A stretch of DNA of 64,000 nt. It comes from Solirubrobacterales bacterium. Its GTDB lineage: Bacteria; Actinomycetota; Thermoleophilia; Solirubrobacterales; 70-9. The translations under genes were made by a program, and so were the position numbers. Within the stretch, counting starts at the first letter, position 1; each line of letters begins with the position of its first letter. The notes below the pieces were generated by a model. That model was not told where the DNA came from, did not search any database, and was given only the letters and a program-made list of their open reading frames with translations. Shown here one piece after another: positions 1 through 7,833 of this stretch. Location: contig JAJNAZ010000003.1 of assembly GCA_021155855.1 (NCBI GenBank), positions 1-64,000 of the forward strand. Direction: 5' to 3'.

Positions 1-263
1 GCCTCGACCACCGCCGGGACGTAGTGGTCGTACATCCCGGCGCCGATGAAGCAGGTCTCGGAGTCCGCGTCGGCGTTGCGCGCCGCGAGCTCTGCGAGCC
101 GGTCGAAGACCTCGGTCTCCGAGAGCCCGTCGGCGAGCTCGAGCGGCTGGCCGAGGCGCAGGTCGGCGGGTATGTCGGCGAACAGCTCCTCGACCGAGCC
201 GGCCCCGATCGCCTCCAGCATCGCCTCCCGATCGGCGTCGGTCGCTGACGTGTAGCGGCTCAC
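1..263 (-). CDS. gcvPA: Glycine dehydrogenase (decarboxylating) subunit 1, N-terminal part (partial)
   Basis: Only the first 87 codons are present; the gene runs off the left edge and is absent from the ORF track. The translation begins SRYTSATDADREAMLEAIG and continues through ELFADIPADLRL and FIGAGMYDHYVPAVVEA, the typical N-terminus of the split alpha subunit of the PLP-dependent P-protein, which decarboxylates glycine and passes the aminomethyl group to lipoyl-GcvH. The GTG start at 263 was chosen because it begins the conserved segment and has a TAGCCT hexamer exactly 7 nt upstream with no Shine-Dalgarno, consistent with a leaderless mRNA. gcvH and gcvT lie upstream on the same strand, so the glycine cleavage genes are clustered but interrupted by two secreted-protein genes. 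Confidence 0.88.
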   Translation of the reverse strand, partial: MSRYTSATDADREAMLEAIGAGSVEELFADIPADLRLGQPLELADGLSETEVFDRLAELAARNADADSETCFIGAGMYDHYVPAVVE

Positions 264-270
264 CGCCCTG

Positions 271-276
271 AGGCTA
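271..276 (-). promoter_or_regulatory. -10 element for leaderless gcvPA
   Basis: TAGCCT on the minus strand, 7 nt from the GTG start of gcvPA. The same hexamer with the same 7-nt spacing precedes gcvT. No good -35 match is seen. Inferred from pattern only. Confidence 0.5.
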
Positions 277-308
277 GCGATCCCCGCGGCGAGGCCGAAC
301 GGATCGAG

Positions 309-869
309 CTAGCCCCCGCCGACCTGCGGTGGCTTGGTGATTCCCCCCGCCGGCTCAGCGCTGTCGCCCGGTTCGGACACGGGGCCCGACGGCTTCGGCG
401 GTGCCGCGGGCGCCGGCCCGGGCGCGCCCACCGGCTTCGACGCGATTCCACCCGGCGCCGGGGGCTGGCCCGGCTCGCGGGTCGCTTGCGGGGACCTTGG
501 CTCGCGCCCGTCCGATCCCCCGCCGCCCGGCGGGCGGTCGTCGCCCGCGCCCTCGGACGCCTTCCCCGGCCGGCGCTCGGACGCCGAGTCGCGCTCGCCG
601 TCTGCCGACTGCTTGCCGGCGCCCCGCTTGCGCTCGTCGCGGCTCGGTCGATCGCGATCGCCGGAGTGCGACGAATCGCTCGTGTCCGCGCCCAAAGAGC
701 CGCCCGCCCCGACCGACTCGGCCGCCGTGTCCGCCGACGACTCGGACCCGTCGTCGCCGCAACCGGCGACCGCGACGCCGATCGCCGCCGCTGCGGCGAT
801 CGCGAGCACGATCTGCTTGCACGCGGCGACCGGCGGGGCGCACCGCGCCCCGCCGGTCCCGACGCCCAT
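309..869 (-). CDS. Low-complexity putative lipoprotein
   Basis: 186 aa from ATG 869. An in-frame GTG at 890 is an alternative start. The N-terminus has a hydrophobic stretch (IVLAIAAAAAIGVAVAGC) ending in a lipobox-like VAGC followed by GDDG, so export and lipidation are likely. The rest is disordered: Ser/Asp/Arg-rich, then Pro/Gly-rich (PGQPPAPGG, APAAPPKPSGP), with no recognisable domain. It follows the repeat protein at 898-1563 by 28 bp on the same strand, so the two may be co-transcribed. Function is unknown; a surface-exposed linker-like lipoprotein is the most that can be said. High-GC composition can create spurious ORFs, but the signal peptide and lipobox argue that this one is real. 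Confidence 0.55.
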   Translation of the reverse strand: MGVGTGGARCAPPVAACKQIVLAIAAAAAIGVAVAGCGDDGSESSADTAAESVGAGGSLGADTSDSSHSGDRDRPSRDERKRGAGKQSADGERDSASERRPGKASEGAGDDRPPGGGGSDGREPRSPQATREPGQPPAPGGIASKPVGAPGPAPAAPPKPSGPVSEPGDSAEPAGGITKPPQVGGG

Positions 870-897
870 CGGGCGCCGCCGCGAGCTCACGTCCGGG

Positions 898-1563
898 TCA
901 CCCGGCGTTGACCAGGCACCGTGCCACCACGGTGAGCGTCTGGTTGGCGCCTGTGTCGTTGCGTGCTGCGGCGATCCAGCCGTTGCCGCTCTGGAAGGAC
1001 GACACCAGGCGAACCAGGAAGCTCGTCGAGGTGGCGCCGCCATTGATGACCTCCGTGCCGGCGGGGCACGCGACGGCGACAGCCCCGTTGTTGTTGGCCG
1101 CGATTACCACGTTGTTCGCGACCTGGACGGTCCCGGCGAGCTGCCTCGATCCGACCGAGTTGTCGTTGATCTTCGCCGCGCTCACAGCGTTAGCGGCGAT
1201 CTTCGGGTTCGTCACTGCGGCATCGGCAATCTTTCCCTCCGTCACCGCCGCGTCGGCGATCTTCGGGTTTGTTACCGCGGCGTCGGCGATCTTGTCCGTC
1301 GTCACCTTCTGATCGCCGATCAGCGGATCCGGGTAGGTGCCCCTCAGGTCACCGCCCGCGGGGCTGCCCAGCTTCACCGCCTTCTTGTTGATCTGCTTCT
1401 TCGCCTGCTTCTTGGCGATCTTCTTCACCTGCGACTTGCTCACCGCCCGGGTGAGCGCATCGGGCGCAGCGACCGCCGTTCCGACGAGCGCCACCGACAG
1501 CGCAACCACTGCGAAGATCATCGCGGCCGAGGGCCGGGATCGTGACAGGGCACTGAGATTCAT
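898..1563 (-). CDS. Secreted repeat protein with AAVT-x-x-KIAD repeats
   Basis: 221 aa. Residues 1-33 form a signal peptide (MIFAVVALSVALVGTAVAA). Next comes a Lys-rich segment SKSQVKKIAKKQAKKQINKK, the motif GTYPDPLIGDQKV, and about four degenerate 10-residue repeats of the type KIADAAVTNP between residues 75 and 125. A C-terminal beta-type domain has paired Cys (VACPAGTEVINGG and VARCLVNAG). The repeats resemble those of phage tail-fibre and bacterial adhesin stalks. The ATG start at 1563 has a GGGGAG ribosome-binding site. Proteins of this architecture are, to my knowledge, common in Thermoleophilia genomes and have no defined function. Probably a cell-surface protein. Confidence 0.75.
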   Translation of the reverse strand: MNLSALSRSRPSAAMIFAVVALSVALVGTAVAAPDALTRAVSKSQVKKIAKKQAKKQINKKAVKLGSPAGGDLRGTYPDPLIGDQKVTTDKIADAAVTNPKIADAAVTEGKIADAAVTNPKIAANAVSAAKINDNSVGSRQLAGTVQVANNVVIAANNNGAVAVACPAGTEVINGGATSTSFLVRLVSSFQSGNGWIAAARNDTGANQTLTVVARCLVNAG

Positions 1564-1659
1564 TTACTCCCCACTTTCGATAAGCCGCGTCAGCTTCCCC
1601 TCGAAGCCCGCGGCGTTGGACGGATTGATGCCCGACCCTCTCCGATCGGCCTCAGCGTG

Positions 1660-2052
1660 TCAAGTGGCCGAGAGCAACTCGCGATATGCGGCGACGTCGA
1701 GGAGCGCGTCGACCTGCGACGGGTCCGACAGCCTCACCCGCACCAACCAGCCCCCCCCGTAGGGGTCGGCGTTGATCCGCTCGGGGCTGTCGGCCAGCGC
1801 CTCGTTGACCGCGGTGACCTCGCCGGAGAGGGGCGCGTAGACGTCGGAGACGGCCTTCACCGACTCGACCTCGGCGTAGGGCTGGTCCTTGCTCAGCTCG
1901 GCGCCGAGCTCGGGCGGCTCGAAGAAGACCACTTCGCCGAGCGCGTCCTGGGCGTACCAGGTGATCCCAAAGACGGCCTCATCGCCCTCGATCCGCGCCC
2001 AGTCGTGCTCGGGGTGGTACTTGAGCTCCTCGGGATAGCTCTCTTCGGCCAA
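1660..2052 (-). CDS. gcvH: Glycine cleavage system H protein
   Basis: 130 aa lipoyl carrier protein that shuttles the aminomethyl intermediate between the P-, T- and L-proteins. The lipoylation lysine lies in ESVKAVSD (about residue 65). Other family hallmarks are the N-terminal YHPEHDWARI and the glycine-rich C-terminal DPYGGGWLVRVRL. The length is typical. The start is TTG at 2052, decided by GGAGGAAGA immediately upstream and by the conserved beginning AEESYPEELKY. It lies 119 bp downstream of gcvT on the same strand. A TAGCCT -10-like element at 2080-2085 sits in the gap, so it may have its own promoter. Confidence 0.95.
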   Translation of the reverse strand: MAEESYPEELKYHPEHDWARIEGDEAVFGITWYAQDALGEVVFFEPPELGAELSKDQPYAEVESVKAVSDVYAPLSGEVTAVNEALADSPERINADPYGGGWLVRVRLSDPSQVDALLDVAAYRELLSAT

Positions 2053-2079
2053 TCTTCCTCCTTCGCCTCTGGCGGCGCG

Positions 2080-2085
2080 AGGCTA
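2080..2085 (-). promoter_or_regulatory. Possible -10 element for gcvH
   Basis: TAGCCT on the minus strand, 27 nt upstream of the TTG start. Here a Shine-Dalgarno (GGAGGAAGA) follows, so this would be a conventional leadered transcript. It is the same hexamer as at gcvPA and gcvT. Confidence 0.3.
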
Positions 2086-2171
2086 ACCGATCGCCCGCAG
2101 AGCCTCCACCTGGGGGACGGTGGTCCAAGTCCCGCCGCCTAGGTCGTCGCGGCTTGGCGCACTGCCCGCGG

Positions 2172-3278
2172 TCAAGCCCGCTCGCCGGCGAGCGCCAGCA
2201 GGGGGCGCTTTTCGACCCGGGCTGCGCGGCGGCGGCCCCGCACGTCGAGCTCGACCTCCGTGCCGGGCTCGGCCAGCTCTGAGCGAACGTAGGCCATTCC
2301 GATGCCCCTCTCCAGCGAGGGCGAGAACGTGCCGCTGGTGACCTCGCCTGCGCGGTCGCCGTCGAACAGCACCGGGTTGCCCTGGCGCGGGATGCCGCGC
2401 TCGGTGAGCGCGAACGGCGCCAGGCGCTCGGCCGTACCCTCCAAGCGCGCCGTGGCGACCGCGTCGGCGCCGATGAAGCCGGTCTCCTCCTTGCAGCACC
2501 ACCCGAGCCCGGCCTCGATCGGGTTGCGCCCCTCGCTGAGGTCGTTGCCGTAGAGGTGGAAGCAGACCTCGAGCCGCAGCGTGTCGCGGGCGCCGAGCCC
2601 GGCGGGCGTCGCCCCGGACTCGAGCAGCGCGTCCCAGAGGCCGGCGGCGCTCTGCGGTGCAACCAGGATCTCGACCCCGTCCTCGCCGGTGTAGCCGGTC
2701 CCGCAGACGAGCGCCTCGGCGCCGCCGATGCCGGCGACGAGCGGCAGGGTCGCGGTGCGCATCCGCAGCGGCAACTCGGCGTCGACCAGGCGCGCGACAA
2801 TGCCGCGGGCCTCGGGCCCCTGGACGGCGAGCATCGCGTAGTCGTCGAGGCGATCGCGAACCTCGGCGTCGAAGCCGTGTGCGTGGTCGCGAAACCAACC
2901 CAGGTCGCGCCCATGGTTGGCCGCGTTGGTGACCGTCAGGTAGCGGTCGTCGGCAAGCCGGTAGGTGAACAGGTCGTCGAGGACGCCACCGTCGTCTTTG
3001 CAGAGGACCGAGTACTGCGCGCCGCCGACCTCGATCCTGGAGACATCGTTGGAGAGCAGGCGCTGGAGCAGGCCGAGGGCCCCTGGCCCCTCGGTCTCGA
3101 TCTCGCCCATGTGCGAGACGTCGAAGACGCCGCAGCCGTCGCGCACCGCGCGATGCTCGGCGCCCACCCCGGCGTACTGCACCGGCATCTCCCAGCCCGC
3201 GAACGCAACCAGCCGTGCGCCGGCGGCGACGTGGGCGTCATACAGCGGGGTGTGCCTGAGAGCCGCGCTGGCCTCCAC
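2172..3278 (-). CDS. gcvT: Aminomethyltransferase (glycine cleavage T protein)
   Basis: 368 aa, full length for the family. It transfers the methylene group from aminomethyl-GcvH to tetrahydrofolate and releases ammonia. Conserved segments include LVAFAGWEMPVQYAG near the N-terminus, VFDVSHMGEIE, the LAVQGPEA block, YTGEDGVEI, and a C-terminal GEVTSGTFSPSLERGIGMAYV beta-barrel region. The GTG start at 3278 is preceded by TAGCCT with 7-nt spacing and no Shine-Dalgarno, suggesting a leaderless transcript separate from ftsZ, whose stop is only 29 bp upstream. gcvH follows on the same strand. Confidence 0.95.
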   Translation of the reverse strand: MEASAALRHTPLYDAHVAAGARLVAFAGWEMPVQYAGVGAEHRAVRDGCGVFDVSHMGEIETEGPGALGLLQRLLSNDVSRIEVGGAQYSVLCKDDGGVLDDLFTYRLADDRYLTVTNAANHGRDLGWFRDHAHGFDAEVRDRLDDYAMLAVQGPEARGIVARLVDAELPLRMRTATLPLVAGIGGAEALVCGTGYTGEDGVEILVAPQSAAGLWDALLESGATPAGLGARDTLRLEVCFHLYGNDLSEGRNPIEAGLGWCCKEETGFIGADAVATARLEGTAERLAPFALTERGIPRQGNPVLFDGDRAGEVTSGTFSPSLERGIGMAYVRSELAEPGTEVELDVRGRRRAARVEKRPLLALAGERA

Positions 3279-3285
3279 GGCACCG

Positions 3286-3291
3286 AGGCTA
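3286..3291 (-). promoter_or_regulatory. -10 element for leaderless gcvT
   Basis: TAGCCT on the minus strand, 7 nt before the GTG of gcvT. Identical in hexamer and spacing to the gcvPA element. No -35 consensus recognised. Confidence 0.5.
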
Positions 3292-3307
3292 TCGCCGGCG
3301 CCGGGGT

Positions 3308-4393
3308 TCAGCGGCCGCGCAGGAACGGCGGCACGTCGATCTCATCCTCGGAGACGGTGAGCTCGCGGCGCTCGCGGTCGCCCAGGCCCTCGACCTGGCG
3401 GCGGCGACTGCGCTCGCGCACCCGCATCGGGCTGCGGGCCATCGTCTCGAAGCCCTCGAAGCCGGTCGCGATCACCGTCACCCGCACCTCGTCGCCGACC
3501 GCGCCGTCGATCACGGTGCCGAAGATGATGTTGGCGCCCTTGTCGGCGGTCGAGACGACGATGTCGGCCGCTTCGTTGACCTCGAACAGGTTGAGATCGT
3601 CGGAACCGGTGAAGTTGAGCAGCATCCCGGTGGCACCCTCGATCGACTCCTCCATCAGCGGCGAGGAGATCGCCATCTTCGCCGCCTCCGCGGCGCGGTT
3701 CTCCCCCGAGGCGGTGCCGACGCCCATCATCGCCGAGCCGGCATCGGCCATCACCGTGCGCACGTCGGCGAAGTCGAGGTTGATCTGGCCGGGAGTGGTG
3801 ATCAGGTCGGTGATCCCCTGGACGCCCTGGCGCAGGATGTCGTCGGCCATCCGGAAGGCCTCCTGGACCGAGGTTCGCCGTTCGACCACCTCGAGCAGCT
3901 TCTGGTTCGGGACGATGATCAGCGTGTCGCACTTGGCGCGCAGCTTGTCGATCCCGTCGAGAGCCTGCTGCATGCGGCGATGGCCCTCGAACTCGAACGG
4001 CTTGGTGACCACACCGACGGTCAGCGCGCCGATCTCCTCCTTGGCGATCTCGGCGATCACCGGCGCGGCGCCGGTGCCCGTGCCACCGCCCTCGCCGGCG
4101 GTGACGAAGACCATGTCGGCGCCCTTGAGCGCCTCCTTGATGTCGTCGCGCGACTCGGCCGCGGCCCCGGCGCCGACATCGGGGTTGGCCCCGGCGCCGA
4201 GCCCGTGGGTGAGCTGATGCCCGACGGCCAGCTTGATGTCGGCCTCACAAGCCTGCAGGGCCTGGACGTCGGTGTTGACGGCGATGAACTCGACGCCCTT
4301 GAGCCCGGCGTCGACCATGCGGCTGACGGCGTTGGTGCCACCTCCGCCGGCGCCAACGACCTTGATCACCGCGAGATAGGACGACTCGACCAT
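3308..4393 (-). CDS. ftsZ: Cell division protein FtsZ
   Basis: 361 aa tubulin-like GTPase that polymerises into the division ring. Visible motifs are [11 protein letters not shown] (nucleotide binding), [17 protein letters not shown] (the tubulin signature loop), NQKLLEVV, and INLDFADV in the T7/synergy region. The C-terminal linker is short and Arg-rich and ends in [11 protein letters not shown], which fits the C-terminal tail that binds membrane tethers. It is the last gene of the dcw cluster, after ftsQ, with no ftsA between them, as in other actinobacteria. A well-formed promoter (4486-4514) lies in the 208-bp gap upstream. The start is ATG 4393, downstream of GGGAG. Confidence 0.98.
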   Translation of the reverse strand: MVESSYLAVIKVVGAGGGGTNAVSRMVDAGLKGVEFIAVNTDVQALQACEADIKLAVGHQLTHGLGAGANPDVGAGAAAESRDDIKEALKGADMVFVTAGEGGGTGTGAAPVIAEIAKEEIGALTVGVVTKPFEFEGHRRMQQALDGIDKLRAKCDTLIIVPNQKLLEVVERRTSVQEAFRMADDILRQGVQGITDLITTPGQINLDFADVRTVMADAGSAMMGVGTASGENRAAEAAKMAISSPLMEESIEGATGMLLNFTGSDDLNLFEVNEAADIVVSTADKGANIIFGTVIDGAVGDEVRVTVIATGFEGFETMARSPMRVRERSRRRQVEGLGDRERRELTVSEDEIDVPPFLRGR

Positions 4394-4485
4394 CTTCTCC
4401 CGTTCCTATGAGTTGACCCTTGTTGCGTCCGAGGCTGAAGCAATACTTGAGTGTTTCCGCGCTTTGCAGCCTAGACGTCAAGGCG

Positions 4486-4514
4486 ACGGTAGGGCATCGC
4501 GGCGCTTCTGTCAA
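4486..4514 (-). promoter_or_regulatory. Predicted sigma-70-type promoter of ftsZ
   Basis: Minus strand TTGACA (4514-4509), a 17-nt spacer, then TACCGT (4491-4486). This is a perfect -35 hexamer with a good actinobacterial -10. Initiation near 4479 would give a leader of about 85 nt before the ftsZ ATG. It would let ftsZ be expressed independently of the upstream mur/fts genes. Confidence 0.7.
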
Positions 4515-4554
4515 TCGCCCCCGCGGACCGCGGCACGGAATCCTGCAATCGCCT

Positions 4555-4577
4555 ACCCTCGATGCAAAATCGAGGGT
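4555..4577 (-). terminator. Stem-loop between ftsQ and ftsZ
   Basis: A perfect 9-bp inverted repeat (ACCCTCGAT / ATCGAGGGT) with a 5-nt loop, 24 nt after the ftsQ stop codon and upstream of the ftsZ promoter. There is no run of T after the stem, so it may be a weak terminator, an RNA-processing or stability element, or an operator. The type assigned here is the least certain part. Confidence 0.45.
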
Positions 4578-4601
4578 TGACATAGATCCTAAAGTCTCTA
4601 C

Positions 4602-5540
4602 CTACGCTTGAGGCTCGGCGATTTGCAGGGGCTTCCCGGCTCCCCCGGCGGCGGGTCGCTCCGGCACCCGAACGTCGACGTAGCTGAGCGTGTCGAGCTT
4701 CGGGTCGGCCAGCACTGCCGCGGCCGCCGCCCACTTCTGCGCCGCGCCCGCGCTGCTGCCGAACCGCACGGGGATGTCGCCGCGCAGGGTGACCTCGACT
4801 CCATAGTCGCTCGAGTGGTCGACCTCCTCGATCAGCGGCAGAAGCGGCTCCGGCGCCGCACCGACGATCAGCGCCTGTTCGAGCGGCTCGCCCCCCAGCG
4901 TCCCGGCGGCGGGAACCTGGTCCAGCTCAAGAACGGGCAGATCCTCGTCGGGCACGGCAACGCCTGCGAGCAGGGTCCCATCGGAGCCCACCGGGACCTC
5001 GCGCCCGCCCCCGCGGACGACCAGCCTCGGCGGGCGCTCGATGACCTCGATCCGCATCCCGTGCGGGAAGTTGGGGTCCACCGTCACCGCCTTGATCGTC
5101 GGGTAGGCAGTCGCGGCTTCGTCGATCCGCGCGCGATCGACGTGCAGGGTGGTCATCTGTTCGGCGACAGCGGTCAGATCGGCGACGATCCGCTCCCGCT
5201 CGCCGGCGGTCACGCCGACCACTTCGACGTCGTCGACCGCCACCAGCGAGGAGTCGCGGAGCCAGAGCATGTATCCGGCGCCGAACGCGACGAGGAGCGC
5301 AGCGAGCGCCACGAGCCGCCCACGCCAGGAGTGGGGACCGCGTAGCCGCAGGGCCCGCGGGCGGGCGAATCGTCGGCGCGCGGCGCGCCGCGGCCTGCGC
5401 CGGCTCGGCCGTGACCTTCGTCGATCGGCAACACGCTGGCTGGCCCGCTTCGGCGCTTGCGACGATCGCCGAGGCGGTCGTGTCGCGGAGGCGTTCGAAC
5501 GGCGCTTTCCGGCAGCGGTCGTGGCCCGGGATCGGCTCAT
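4602..5540 (-). CDS. ftsQ: Cell division protein FtsQ (POTRA domain)
   Basis: 312 aa divisome membrane protein. The cytoplasmic N-terminus (residues 1-74) is extremely basic. One membrane segment follows at about 75-94 (LVALAALLVAFGAGYMLWL). The POTRA domain starts at about 98 (LVAVDDVEVVGVTAGER), and the FtsQ/DivIB beta region contains YPTIKAVTVDPNFPHGMRIEVIERPP and ends with LSYVDVRVPERP. The track ORF extends to 6155, but its upstream part is a shadow of murB. The ATG at 5540 lies 17 bp beyond the murB stop and starts the family-like N-terminus. It sits between murB and ftsZ, the conserved position. Confidence 0.92.
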   Translation of the reverse strand: MSRSRATTAAGKRRSNASATRPPRRSSQAPKRASQRVADRRRSRPSRRRPRRAARRRFARPRALRLRGPHSWRGRLVALAALLVAFGAGYMLWLRDSSLVAVDDVEVVGVTAGERERIVADLTAVAEQMTTLHVDRARIDEAATAYPTIKAVTVDPNFPHGMRIEVIERPPRLVVRGGGREVPVGSDGTLLAGVAVPDEDLPVLELDQVPAAGTLGGEPLEQALIVGAAPEPLLPLIEEVDHSSDYGVEVTLRGDIPVRFGSSAGAAQKWAAAAAVLADPKLDTLSYVDVRVPERPAAGGAGKPLQIAEPQA

Positions 5541-5557
5541 CGGAGCATCATTCGCCG

Positions 5558-6469
5558 TCAGCGCTCCCAGCCCTGCGGCCACTCGACCTCGCCGAGCACC
5601 TGCACCTCGGGCTCGAGCTCGACCCCGAACCGCTCCTTCACCCGGCGCCGGCCCGCCGCCATCACCGAGAGTACGTCGGCGGTCGTCGCCGAACCCGTGT
5701 TCTCGACGAAGTTCGCGTGCTTGGGCGAGAACCTGGCGCCGCCGGCGGCGAGCCCCCGGCAGCCGGCCGCCTCGAGCAGCTGGCCGGCGGTGCGGCCCTC
5801 CGCTCGCGGGTCGTCGGGGTTCTTGAAGGTCGAGCCGAAGGTCTTGATCCCCGACGGCTGCGCCTCGCGACGCTTGGCGCGCATCTCGGCGAGGATCGCC
5901 TTCACCGCCGCGGGCTCGGCCTCGGCGAGCCCGAAGGCGGCGCGCGAGACGACCTCCCCGGGGCCGAGGTTCGAGCTGCGGTAGGCGAACCCGAGCTCGT
6001 CGGGGACCCTTCGCTCGGCGCCCGCCGCGGTGCAGACCTCGACCCACTCCAGCACCCGGGCGAGCTGACCGCCGTACGCGTTCGCATTCATCCGCACGGC
6101 GCCACCTACGGTGCCGGGGATGTTGATCCCGAACTCGAGCCCGCCCAGCCCCCACCCGGCCGCCTTCGCCGCAGCCGAGGGCAGCCGGACGCCGCCGCCG
6201 CAGACGAGCATCGTCCCCTCGCGCTCGATCGTCGACAGCTCGCCGTCGAGCTTCAGTACCAGGCCCCGGACGCCGGCGTCGGCGACCAGCAGGTTGGAGC
6301 CGGAGCCCACCGCCTCGACCGCGATCCCGTCGGCCGCCGCCCAGGCGAGCAGGTCGACGAGCTCGCGCGCCGATCGCGGTCGTGCGAAGAGCTCGGCGTC
6401 ACCACCGGCGCGCACGGTGGTCAGCCGCGCCAGCGAATAATCGCGCTCGACGCCCCCGGGCAATGCCAT
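5558..6469 (-). CDS. murB: UDP-N-acetylenolpyruvoylglucosamine reductase
   Basis: 303 aa FAD enzyme that reduces UDP-GlcNAc-enolpyruvate to UDP-MurNAc in peptidoglycan precursor synthesis. FAD-binding motifs are AVGSGSNLLVAD (about residues 50-61) and LEFGINIPGTVGGAVRMNA. The catalytic C-terminal part has KTFGSTFKNPDD, AGQLLEAAG and FSPKHANFVEN. The ATG at 6469 was preferred to the track start (6508) because its A overlaps the murC stop (TGATG), the usual coupling in this cluster, and because MALPGGVERDYSLARLTTVRAGG begins as the family does. Confidence 0.96.
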   Translation of the reverse strand: MALPGGVERDYSLARLTTVRAGGDAELFARPRSARELVDLLAWAAADGIAVEAVGSGSNLLVADAGVRGLVLKLDGELSTIEREGTMLVCGGGVRLPSAAAKAAGWGLGGLEFGINIPGTVGGAVRMNANAYGGQLARVLEWVEVCTAAGAERRVPDELGFAYRSSNLGPGEVVSRAAFGLAEAEPAAVKAILAEMRAKRREAQPSGIKTFGSTFKNPDDPRAEGRTAGQLLEAAGCRGLAAGGARFSPKHANFVENTGSATTADVLSVMAAGRRRVKERFGVELEPEVQVLGEVEWPQGWER

Positions 6470-7833
6470 CAACCTCGCGCCTCCTCGGACCCTGCCCCTG
6501 GAAGCCAAGTGGAGGAGGCGGCAGGCATTTGTTCATCCACGAGCTGGCTCGCCAGCTCGTGGATGTCCCCGGCGCCGATCGTGACCAGCAGGTCGCCCTC
6601 GCGCAGGTGGCCCCGAAGCCGCCGCAGCGCCGTCTCGGCGTCGCGTAGCCACCACACCGGCCGCCCCCGCGAGTGGTCGGCGGCGGCGCGGGCGACGTCG
6701 AGGCCGCTGACGCCGGCGAGCTCGCCCACCGGCTGCTCGCGCGCCGCGTAGACGTCGAACACGCCGACCTCGTCGGCGGCGGTGAGCGCGGCGCCGAAGC
6801 GGGTCGCCAGGGCGCGGGTGCGCGAGTACAGGTGCGGCTGAAAGACGGCGATCAGACGCCGCGGCTCGAGCTCCCGCAGCGCCGCCAGAGTCGCCTCGAC
6901 CTCGGTCGGGTGGTGCGCGTAGTCGTCGTAGATCTCGGCCCCGTCGCAGCTCCCCTTGCGCTGTAGGCGCCGCAGCATCCCCGGGAAGCGCTCGAGTCGC
7001 CGCGCGAGCGAATCGGCGCTCCCGATCCCGGCCAGCTCGGCGGCGGCCAGCGCCGCGCGGGCGTTGAGCACGTTGTGGGCGCCGGGAACCGTGAGGCCCA
7101 GCGGCGGGCCGGGACGGTCGCGGTCGAAGCGCACGACCCGCTGCCCGCTCGGGATCGAGTCGAGCGCGGCGTCCGCCGGCAGCACGAGGCTCGAGGCGGG
7201 CGCGGCGAACCGGTGGAAGGCCTGGACCAGCTCCGCTCTCCCCGACCAGCGCGAGTGATGGTCGAGCTCGACGTTTGTGACCACGGCGATCTCGGGCTCG
7301 AGCTCGAGAAAGCTGGCGTCCGACTCATCGGCCTCCGCGATCACCCACTCCGCGTCGGGCTCCCAGCCCGCGTTCGCGGGCTCGCCCTCGGCGCCGAGAC
7401 CCGGCAGCTCGCCGCCGAGGAAGAAGGCGCTGCGGCCCACCGCCAGCCAGGTCAGCATGCCCGCGGTCGTGGTCTTGCCGTGCGCGCCGGCGACCGCGAT
7501 CAGCCGCTTCTGCGAGCACACTTCGGCGAGCAGCCGGCCACGATGGATCACCCGCTGGCCCCGTTCGCGGGCGCGGGCGAGCTCGGGATTGTCGCTCGCG
7601 ATCGCCGTCGACACGACGACCTCGGCGTCTTCGGGGACGGCGCCGGGATCGTGACCGACCCGGGCCTCGATCCCCGCCGCGCGGAGGCGCCGCAGGTAGG
7701 AGCTCTCGGCTCGGTCGCTGCCGCTCACCCGGGCCCCGAGCCGGTGGCAGACGAGCGCCAGGCCGCTCATGCCCGCCCCGCCGATAGCGACGAAGTGAAG
7801 CTTTCTGCCGGTCCAGTCCGGGGCGTTCATCAC
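6469..7833 (-). CDS. murC: UDP-N-acetylmuramate--L-alanine ligase
   Basis: 454 aa ATP-dependent Mur ligase adding L-alanine to UDP-MurNAc. The N-terminal Rossmann motif is FVAIGGAGMSGLALV, the ATP-binding P-loop is AVAGAHGKTTTAGML, and the Mur central motif includes NVELDHHSRW. The C-terminal domain has YDDYAHHPTEV and VFQPHLYSRT, which are diagnostic for MurC. The GTG at 7833 overlaps the murG stop (GTGATG); ATG 7830 is the alternative start, one codon shorter. Translationally coupled to murG upstream and murB downstream. Confidence 0.97.
   Translation of the reverse strand: MMNAPDWTGRKLHFVAIGGAGMSGLALVCHRLGARVSGSDRAESSYLRRLRAAGIEARVGHDPGAVPEDAEVVVSTAIASDNPELARARERGQRVIHRGRLLAEVCSQKRLIAVAGAHGKTTTAGMLTWLAVGRSAFFLGGELPGLGAEGEPANAGWEPDAEWVIAEADESDASFLELEPEIAVVTNVELDHHSRWSGRAELVQAFHRFAAPASSLVLPADAALDSIPSGQRVVRFDRDRPGPPLGLTVPGAHNVLNARAALAAAELAGIGSADSLARRLERFPGMLRRLQRKGSCDGAEIYDDYAHHPTEVEATLAALRELEPRRLIAVFQPHLYSRTRALATRFGAALTAADEVGVFDVYAAREQPVGELAGVSGLDVARAAADHSRGRPVWWLRDAETALRRLRGHLREGDLLVTIGAGDIHELASQLVDEQMPAASSTWLPGAGSEEARG

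Noticed and set aside
2556-4217. 553-aa plus-strand ORF over gcvT and ftsZ
   Set aside because: Antisense to two conserved genes; low-complexity translation with no family features.
4394-4601. A missing ftsA or a small gene between ftsQ and ftsZ
   Set aside because: The 208-bp gap holds only a stem-loop and a promoter; the 112-aa and 87-aa frames there lack any conserved sequence. Absence of ftsA is normal in actinobacteria.
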